Source: an uncultured Mycoplasmatota bacterium
GTDB taxonomy: Bacteria; Bacillota_I; Bacilli_A; RF39; UBA660
Assembly: GCA_900546715.1 (NCBI GenBank)
Contig: UREA01000045.1
Span: 1 to 9,152 of the forward strand
Direction: 5' to 3'
Length of the DNA stretch: 9,152 bases
Both the position numbers and the translations under genes were made by a program. The notes under the pieces are model-generated. The model was not told the DNA's origin, did no database searches, and saw only the letters and a program-made list of their open reading frames with translations. This document shows, piece after piece, positions 5,201 through 9,152 of the stretch; within the stretch, counting starts at the first letter, position 1; each line of letters starts with the position of its first letter.

Positions 5201-7488
5201 GTAGTGTTTTGTTAACTTTGCAAAAGAAATTAGTTGATAAAGCCGCAGCTGATGGAATGAATTTAAGAGAGTTTGGAGCACAAAAAAATGCTGTGCCTGA
5301 TGATGTAATTTTAAAAGCACAGGAACTATCTTCACAAATAAGAAATAAAGCTGTTATGGCCGAATCTAAAATATCTAGATTTATGAAATCACTAGAAACA
5401 GAAAATACTAAATTAGAAGGTTTTAACTTTAAACTAAAAAGTTTAGATAGTTTAACAAGAAAAATAATAAGTGATGCAAATTTCGATAATATATCTCTTG
5501 AGAAAGCGGCAGCTAATATTGGTGATTCTTTAAGGTATACTTATGTTGTTGGTGATGATAGATTATACTTAGATGTTGTTCAGAACAATTTGGATAGATT
5601 TGTTGAAGCCGGTTATCGAATTAGTAAAGTTAAGAACTTTTGGAACAAACCCGGATTTAAAGGAATTAACACTTCATTAATAACACCAGATGGTTTAAAA
5701 ATTGAGGTACAATTTCATACTAGAAGTTCTTATCATGTTAAGGAAGATTTGACTCATTTGTTTTATGAAATATTTAGAAATGAAAATGTGCCTGATGAAT
5801 ATAGGGAAATTGCCAATGAGATTCAGATGATTTATCAAAAACAAGTTTATATACCTGATGGAGTAAAAGAATATGATTACTTTAATAGTCTTAATCATGT
5901 TACTTATGAATCAATTCAATCTTTAAGTACTAAACAAATTAAAAATTTATTTGAAAAAGCTACTGATGAAGAAATAAATGTTTTATTTGGACAATTTAAT
6001 TTACAACAACGATTACGTTTGGCTACTAATACAGATTTTGTTAAAGAACTTATACCGAAATTGAATATGAATAATCTATCGAATTTAATTAATGCTACTT
6101 TATATAGTGGTACAATATTAGATAACCTGACTAATATAATGATTGAAAAAGGAGTTTATAATTCATTTTTAAATCAATTAAGTGGAAATGCTTTTGCTTC
6201 TTTAGTTTCAAATTTGCCACATTATAATATCCCAAAAGCAATCCTATTAAATATTTTGCCTAACTTAACAGATATTAATATTGCTACCATTTTATCTTCC
6301 AAATGTGGATGGGATTTTAATTCAAATGCCAAATTAAGTGTAGAACGACTAGCAAATGTTATAGCTAATCAAAGAGTTACTGATTATAATTTTTTAAATT
6401 CCATTTTTAAAAATAATACAGAAAAATTGTTAAATACTTTTTCTTCTAATAAAGAAATATATTCGAAAATGGTTGATGGTTTATCTTCAGATGTATTAAT
6501 GTTTATTTTGAAAGATGATGTTTTAGATATTCCACAAGAAATCAAAATCTTGACATCAACTGGTTTAGAAAAGAGTATACCAACTATAGAGTTGTTAACA
6601 TTCTTGAAAAAAAATACATATGATTTTAAATCTTTACTTGATGATGTTCATAATAAATCTGGTGTATTTACTGAGTATAATAGATTTGAGTATGCACAGG
6701 CTATTGTAAATTTATATGATTATTTGCGTAATAATGGATATTCTATTTGGTTTAATAATACTATACGACAAAACGCATTAACATTAATGAATAATTTTGC
6801 TTTGCCATTTAGAAATATTAATTTAAATTTATGGGCAGACACTGTTATGGTTAATAAACTTCTCAATGAAAATTCCGGTTATGTAAGTGAAGAGAAAATC
6901 ATGGGAGTTGGAAATACGTTTGAATTTCAAGAACATGAAGAATTTTTTGCAAAATATCCAAATAAAAATTCAATGGGATATAATAATGGTGTTAAAAGTG
7001 TTTTAGATTTGAAATACGAAGATCATATAATTCGTTCGTCGATGACGCATGAGACAATACATCAAATATCTTTTAAAAGAATTGATTCATATTCTCATCA
7101 TTCAGGAGTTCAATATGCAAAGTGGAATCCAATTGTTTTAAAATGGGATGTAAAGCGAACTGGATTGAACGAATCTATTACAGAATTTATTAATCAAAGA
7201 ACTATGGGGGCTGATTATCCTAATTTTTGTGGCTATATCGATGCGGTTTCTTGTTTGAGGCAAATTGCTAGTTTGAATATTAAAGATTTTGATATCGATG
7301 CAATTAAAAAGGCATATTTTGGAAATGATGTAGGTATTTTAAAAAATGCTATAGATGATGTAATGTACACGGGATTTTTTGATGAGAAATTAGTTCCAGC
7401 GTTTGATAAAGCAGCAAGTCCAAGTAGAGATACAAGTGATTTGAATGATTTGGTTAGAATGATTGCTCTAACAGTAAAGGGAGGATAA
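2254..7488 (+). CDS. Giant T7SS polymorphic toxin with RelA/SpoT-like and HExxH metallopeptidase-like domains
   Basis: A 1744-residue protein with no Sec signal. Order of parts: 1-95, WXG-like helical targeting module with W71-W72; 103-127, Ala/Gly-rich segment; 161-248, eight 11-residue Trp-rich amphipathic repeats; 252-280 and 345-380, hydrophobic; 385-468, polar and probably beta; 470-590, helical and hydrophobic; 610-860, short helical repeats of the form (L/M)DDxxLxxΦ; 1045-1200, RelA/SpoT-type nucleotidyl domain (K1060/K1062/S1063/S1066, D1091, R1094, FKGIN 1135-1139, E1151-V-Q1153, H1168); 1215-1500, more helical repeats; 1500-1744, zincin-like domain with H1599-E1600-T-I-H1603 and N1639-E1640-S-I-T-E1644. 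RelA/SpoT domains move pyrophosphate from ATP to nucleotides or tRNA. HExxH plus a later NExx(S/T)(D/E) is the gluzincin zinc site. It is translated behind AAAGGA (2239-2244). The protein is presumably exported and toxic to neighbouring cells. Activity of either domain is inferred from motifs. Confidence 0.85.
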   Translation: MSGVNNVNITLLKQYQEEFSVEKDNFNNSSYNYFLTSYIPHCSDYYVAQMSKTLDDLYDKIKNGYYNINVWWVNHNNSIEEVEDSLMDNGIKPEDVMDNFGDVNAGAAAGALAAGAAAVGGFASQAMVDAAGNVGSSEMNLNNMDASTTGATTSSNTQNLWSRFTNWVSNAAKDTGAWISNAWNTASNWVSEKATAVKDMASNVLSSTGAFLSNAWNSITSLASDAYETINNALLAVEASVNNAVISLSKGIVILAESVGDLLLLAGAGIVSVGTLVVDGWNSVFNGQEGLVYTNLLWNDAKTVVSYNWTDKIYDSLYETEFGQYLDEHAIGFFKSDGMGCQILEGVGYAAGVVGLSVVTFGTATPLVLGGTAAATGFSKYTAQEWNENSFTISYDGVNTMDIALDYNQYLDLENLNIGDSRDFTQTFLDEEGNQMDITFTITKNGSNDYSVVDSYGNNLVFAGLNESDTAKGLALGAVYGIWEGLQYAVGAKIGTSTFSGITSNITNTAAQKLAVSGLRVASDTLTGVVEVPFQSAVTTLADGVSFSEAWEQNGGFTSVLTQAGIAGIGSVLGEAFDLGKMLNGKGQADTINLDNAKPDDFLQNITINAQNMDNQTLIQAFKSLDNPDVLLNALDDKKLRALIGALDDETLKKIYNNSDLGRRSIAQYLNPSRIMSLEVTPIFRIREEAIKLITDEHGRIDYTSINKLNDTQLRSLCIKTDSVLVDAVRLMDDETLIRFVELANNSDAIGNILNVLPSIKYFALFDGLSQNALFKVVSNMDENHWNFIYKNSTPIELENITNRLSSFNDEQMLYLVTLGKAQNIGTMFSSTSMTSSNQNPNITSRELPNDALNIFENNVASKTNVSDDAAEATYKLLNDVRRYNALLQNSKRYGGDWLPKINAEMQLIENNLPDYISRADIDGLKNAILSISDSSLIFKYMPENQIKSVLSLFSESQLDQLIRTTSNQKIIFDNLNPSIIEGSVLLTLQKKLVDKAAADGMNLREFGAQKNAVPDDVILKAQELSSQIRNKAVMAESKISRFMKSLETENTKLEGFNFKLKSLDSLTRKIISDANFDNISLEKAAANIGDSLRYTYVVGDDRLYLDVVQNNLDRFVEAGYRISKVKNFWNKPGFKGINTSLITPDGLKIEVQFHTRSSYHVKEDLTHLFYEIFRNENVPDEYREIANEIQMIYQKQVYIPDGVKEYDYFNSLNHVTYESIQSLSTKQIKNLFEKATDEEINVLFGQFNLQQRLRLATNTDFVKELIPKLNMNNLSNLINATLYSGTILDNLTNIMIEKGVYNSFLNQLSGNAFASLVSNLPHYNIPKAILLNILPNLTDINIATILSSKCGWDFNSNAKLSVERLANVIANQRVTDYNFLNSIFKNNTEKLLNTFSSNKEIYSKMVDGLSSDVLMFILKDDVLDIPQEIKILTSTGLEKSIPTIELLTFLKKNTYDFKSLLDDVHNKSGVFTEYNRFEYAQAIVNLYDYLRNNGYSIWFNNTIRQNALTLMNNFALPFRNINLNLWADTVMVNKLLNENSGYVSEEKIMGVGNTFEFQEHEEFFAKYPNKNSMGYNNGVKSVLDLKYEDHIIRSSMTHETIHQISFKRIDSYSHHSGVQYAKWNPIVLKWDVKRTGLNESITEFINQRTMGADYPNFCGYIDAVSCLRQIASLNIKDFDIDAIKKAYFGNDVGILKNAIDDVMYTGFFDEKLVPAFDKAASPSRDTSDLNDLVRMIALTVKGG
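5386..5853 (+). other. RelA/SpoT-like synthetase domain inside the toxin (residues about 1045-1200)
   Basis: The segment shows the family landmarks in order: a basic ATP-side motif KLKSLDSLTRK (1060-1070), GDSLRYTY (1090-1097) matching the DxxRYT strand, a G-loop-like FKGIN (1135-1139), the catalytic ExQ motif EVQFHT (1151-1156) and KEDLTHLFYE (1163-1172) in place of the later His-containing helix. The layout resembles secreted or toxic small alarmone synthetases rather than housekeeping Rel, and there is no fused HD, TGS or ACT domain. Residue F1135 replaces the Tyr commonly found in the G-loop. The product (ppGpp, ppApp or pyrophosphorylated tRNA) cannot be told from sequence. Confidence 0.8.
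6751..7485 (+). other. C-terminal gluzincin-like metallopeptidase domain of the toxin (residues about 1500-1744)
   Basis: H1599-E1600-T-I-H1603 is a full HExxH motif preceded by hydrophobic strand residues. Thirty-six residues on, NESITE (1639-1644) matches the NExx(S/T)(D/E) motif whose Glu gives the third zinc ligand in thermolysin-like gluzincins, so E1640 is the likely ligand. A helix-rich tail (GYIDAVSCLRQIASLN and onward) closes the domain, as in other zincin effectors. No named peptidase family is recognised. The position at the extreme C terminus is where polymorphic toxins usually carry the active domain. Confidence 0.65.
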
Positions 7489-7490
7489 AT

Positions 7491-8012
7491 ATGACGGATG
7501 AATCTATTAAGAAAATGTATGCTAATACAATAAATGTTGTATTAGATGGAATTGATGAAGAAAGCATCAATTTAATAAAAAATGCATATTACACTTATTT
7601 ATATGATAATTATAGAAATTTTGATATAGGTAATAGAAATATTGAAAATGTAATTAAAATATTTTCTGATTTAGAAATAACAAAATGGAAAGATATGAGT
7701 ATTATTGATAGAAAAACAGTATTATTATCAGATGAAGTATTAGATGATATTAAGTTTATATCAAGTCTTGCTTTTAAATTGGCGGAGCAAAAAGTAAATT
7801 CGAGAGATGTTAATGGAGAAAATATGCAAAATACTTTAGATGAGGGGACAGCTAACAAATATATTGAGGCACTAAATACTTATTTATCACAAGTACAAGA
7901 TTTTAATAAACAAGTTGCTGAATATTTTGTGTCAGAGGGTATAGTAGATTTACAATTTGCTAGTGGAATAACAAGTAATATGAGTTTAAGAATAGGTAGA
8001 ATTATTAAATAA
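7491..8012 (+). CDS. Unrecognised helical protein, candidate immunity or accessory factor
   Basis: A 173-residue, mainly helical, soluble, cysteine-free protein with no signal peptide or membrane segment and no motif I can name. It begins two bases after the toxin stop codon. Its ribosome binding site AAAGGGAGG (7476-7484) is embedded in the last toxin codons (the Lys-Gly-Gly tail), so its translation is probably coupled to completion of the toxin. Proteins directly downstream of a polymorphic toxin are usually its immunity protein; the nearest toxin domain is the C-terminal metallopeptidase, so neutralising that domain is the first guess. A T7SS chaperone or second targeting factor is the alternative. 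Function is inferred from position only. Confidence 0.65.
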   Translation: MTDESIKKMYANTINVVLDGIDEESINLIKNAYYTYLYDNYRNFDIGNRNIENVIKIFSDLEITKWKDMSIIDRKTVLLSDEVLDDIKFISSLAFKLAEQKVNSRDVNGENMQNTLDEGTANKYIEALNTYLSQVQDFNKQVAEYFVSEGIVDLQFASGITSNMSLRIGRIIK

Positions 8013-8019
8013 AATAATG

Positions 8020-8025
8020 TATAAT
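8020..8025 (+). promoter_or_regulatory. Possible -10 element ahead of the 72-residue protein
   Basis: A perfect TATAAT sits in the 34-base gap between the two small genes. The matching -35 region (TAGAAT at 7997-8002, 17-base spacer) is poor, and AT-rich DNA gives chance matches, so this is weak. If real, it would let the last two genes, including the hydrolase, be made without the toxin. Confidence 0.2.
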
Positions 8026-8046
8026 ACAAGAAAGGAAGATGAAAGT

Positions 8047-8265
8047 ATGAATGAAAAAGTAGAAAGATATTATCAATTTTCTAACGGGTTGATAATTAAA
8101 ACAGTAGGTGATTCTTTAGTAATTTATGCATTAAATGAGCATAATGAATGGGAAAAAAGGCTTGATTTGTATGCTAAATTTTTCGATTCTGCAAGTGATT
8201 ATGTTGAACTAACGGAAGATGAAGTTGAATATTTTTTTCAAGAACGAAAGGGGAAAAGTAGATGA
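8047..8265 (+). CDS. Small acidic protein of unknown function
   Basis: A 72-residue soluble protein, acidic in its second half (DYVELTEDEVEYFF), with an alternating hydrophobic first half (YYQFSNGLIIKTVGDSLVIY) that suggests beta strands followed by a helix. I do not recognise the family. The start at 8047 was chosen because AAAGGAAG (8031-8038) precedes it; an in-frame ATG at 8017 has no ribosome binding site. Its stop overlaps the start of the HD-DUF4176 gene (ATGA, 8262-8265), so the two are translationally coupled. Small acidic proteins near a toxin are often immunity proteins. It could also be a partner of the HD protein. This is inference. Confidence 0.65.
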   Translation: MNEKVERYYQFSNGLIIKTVGDSLVIYALNEHNEWEKRLDLYAKFFDSASDYVELTEDEVEYFFQERKGKSR

Positions 8266-9029
8266 TTTATACTAATAATACTGAAAAAGCTATGAAACTT
8301 GCTTATGAAAAACATAAAGATATGGTAGATAAAACAGATATGCCTTATATTATTCATCCCATATTAGTGGCAGATAAAATGCCTGATGAAGATTCTACTG
8401 TTGTTGCTTTGCTTCATGATGTAGTGGAAGATACAGATGTTACCATAGATAATTTAAAAGAAATGGGATTTAATGATAATGTAATCGGATCATTAAAATG
8501 TTTAACTCATGAAGATGGAGTTGATTATTTAGATTATATTAGAAATGTTGCTAAAAATCCTATTGCTAGAAAAGTTAAAATTGCTGATATTGAACATAAT
8601 TCTGATTTAACTCGTGTAAGAAATAATCCAGAATTAATTGAAAAATTTAGTCAAAAATATCCTAAAGCTTTAGAAATATTGAAGGCTAGTGAAAATGATA
8701 AAATTAAAGATAAATATTTACCAATTGGAACAGTTGTTATGCTTAAAGGTGCAAGTAAAAAACTTATGATTACTGGTTATTGTGCGGTACCTGATAATAA
8801 TCAAAGTATTATGTTTGATTACGCCGGCTGTATGTTTCCAGAAGGCTTTTTATCAAGCAGCCAAACCGCTTTATTTAATCATTCTCAAATAGAACAAGTA
8901 TTTTATTCAGGATATGAAAATGAAGAAGAACAAGTATTTAATGAAAAAATTCTTGATATGATTCAAGCTATAAAAGATATTAATCCTATAAAAGTAGAAC
9001 CATATGATAATATTGATTCGTTAATTTAA
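8262..9029 (+). CDS. HD-type alarmone hydrolase fused to a DUF4176 domain
   Basis: A 255-residue two-domain protein. Residues 1-140 form an HD phosphohydrolase of the SpoT/small alarmone hydrolase type: H32-P, the HD pair H52-D53 in LLHDVVEDT with E56-D57, and D109 with N113 in KIADIEHNSD. The metal-binding and catalytic residues expected of an active (p)ppGpp 3'-pyrophosphohydrolase are all there. Residues 149-233 form a DUF4176 domain (KYLPIG, MITGYCA, DYAGC, PEGF, QTALFNH), paralogous to the free protein at 1952-2230. Start: AAAGGGG (8247-8253) lies 8 bases upstream of the ATG at 8262, which overlaps the previous stop. Because the effector has a RelA/SpoT-type synthetase, I infer this is its immunity enzyme, perhaps held on the toxin by the DUF4176 part. 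Known toxic synthetases such as FaRel are likewise neutralised by alarmone hydrolases. Confidence 0.85.
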   Translation: MIYTNNTEKAMKLAYEKHKDMVDKTDMPYIIHPILVADKMPDEDSTVVALLHDVVEDTDVTIDNLKEMGFNDNVIGSLKCLTHEDGVDYLDYIRNVAKNPIARKVKIADIEHNSDLTRVRNNPELIEKFSQKYPKALEILKASENDKIKDKYLPIGTVVMLKGASKKLMITGYCAVPDNNQSIMFDYAGCMFPEGFLSSSQTALFNHSQIEQVFYSGYENEEEQVFNEKILDMIQAIKDINPIKVEPYDNIDSLI

Positions 9030-9030
9030 A

Positions 9031-9059
9031 TTGTTATTATATAATAATATTGTTATAGT
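9031..9059 (+). promoter_or_regulatory. Likely extended -10 promoter for the zinc-ribbon gene
   Basis: TTGTTA (9031-9036) and TATAGT (9054-9059) are separated by 17 bases, and TG at 9051-9052 makes TGTTATAGT an extended -10 element. Transcription would start near 9066 and run into the AAAGGAG and ATG of the copy at 9076-9152, equivalent to the gene at 28 if the contig is closed. A perfect 14-bp palindrome, TTATTATATAATAA (9034-9047), fills part of the spacer and could be an operator, though such palindromes also arise by chance in AT-rich DNA. Confidence 0.45.
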
Positions 9060-9075
9060 AAAAAAATATGATAAT

Positions 9076-9152
9076 TTGATGATAAAGGAGTTGTTGTTTT
9101 ATATGAAGTATTGTCCAAATTGTGGAAAAGAAATGTCAGGAGAATTTTGTAG
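9076..9152. repeat. 77-bp terminal direct repeat, right copy
   Basis: Exact copy of bases 1-77. The 46 bases between the HD-DUF4176 stop and this repeat contain the promoter-like site; no intrinsic terminator is visible there. If the ends are joined, the unit is 9,075 bp and the zinc-ribbon start codon lies 73 bases after the HD-DUF4176 stop. Confidence 0.95.
9103..9152 (+). CDS. 5' end of a zinc-ribbon membrane protein gene, cut by the window edge
   Basis: The first 16 codons (MKYCPNCGKEMSGEFC...) repeat those of the gene at 28-663 without any change, with the same ribosome binding site at 9084-9090. It is either the same gene seen again through contig closure or the start of the next tandem unit. 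The sequence ends just before the fourth zinc-ligand cysteine. Confidence 0.75.
   Translation, partial: MKYCPNCGKEMSGEFC

Noticed and set aside
2254..7488. Mycoplasma-type genetic code (TGA read as Trp)
   Set aside because: The long frame uses many TGG codons and no in-frame TGA, and two genes end in TGA inside ATGA overlaps typical of the standard bacterial code.
8017..8046. Longer form of the 72-residue protein starting at 8017
   Set aside because: No ribosome binding site precedes the ATG at 8017, while AAAGGAAG at 8031-8038 serves the ATG at 8047.
1..9152. Plasmid or phage identity
   Set aside because: No replication initiator, partition, mobilisation, integrase or phage structural gene is encoded, so circularity alone does not support either.
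1..9152. CRISPR array, tRNA, rRNA or insertion sequence
   Set aside because: No evenly spaced direct repeats, cloverleaf-like segments, rRNA motifs or transposase genes were seen on either strand.

Overview
The window is a strongly A+T-rich, single-strand-coding stretch (all nine gene calls on +) from what looks like a low-GC Gram-positive bacterium of the Bacillota/gut Bacilli type. The reasons are strong AGGAGG-type ribosome binding sites, TGA used as a stop while Trp is TGG, WXG100 proteins, a DUF2628-like zinc-ribbon membrane protein and DUF4176 proteins. No marker gene fixes the genus. The first 77 bases recur exactly as the last 77, so the window looks like a closed circular contig (unit about 9,075 bp) or one collapsed unit of a tandem array. 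Read in a circle, the last gene leads straight into the first.

Layout. (1) 28-663: zinc-ribbon, three-helix membrane protein with a Cys-rich tail. (2) 845-1438: two tandem WXG100 proteins, preceded by a 181-base leader containing a stem. (3) 1439-1517: two back-to-back perfect inverted repeats. (4) 1518-2230: a small coiled-coil helical protein and a free DUF4176 protein, both probable targeting/chaperone partners. (5) 2254-7488: a 1744-residue type VII secretion (T7SS) effector. It has a short WXG-like helical N terminus, an Ala/Gly segment, eight Trp-rich 11-residue repeats, hydrophobic segments, a long helical-repeat array interrupted by a RelA/SpoT-type nucleotide pyrophosphokinase domain, and a C-terminal HExxH/NExxTE zinc-metallopeptidase-like domain. 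(6) 7491-8265: two unrecognised small proteins, candidate immunity or accessory factors. (7) 8262-9029: an HD-type alarmone hydrolase fused to a second DUF4176 domain. (8) 9030-9075: a likely extended -10 promoter for the zinc-ribbon gene, read across the junction.

Proposed working model (inference). The WXG100 pair, the coiled-coil protein and the free DUF4176 protein prepare and target the giant effector to a T7SS encoded elsewhere. The effector appears to carry two catalytic domains, an alarmone-type synthetase and a metallopeptidase. The HD-DUF4176 fusion would be a chaperone-tethered immunity enzyme that destroys the synthetase's product in the producer. One of the small proteins between them may neutralise the metallopeptidase. 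No T7SS core genes (EssC, EssB, EsaA), replication genes, recombinases, tRNAs, rRNAs or CRISPR arrays were seen.
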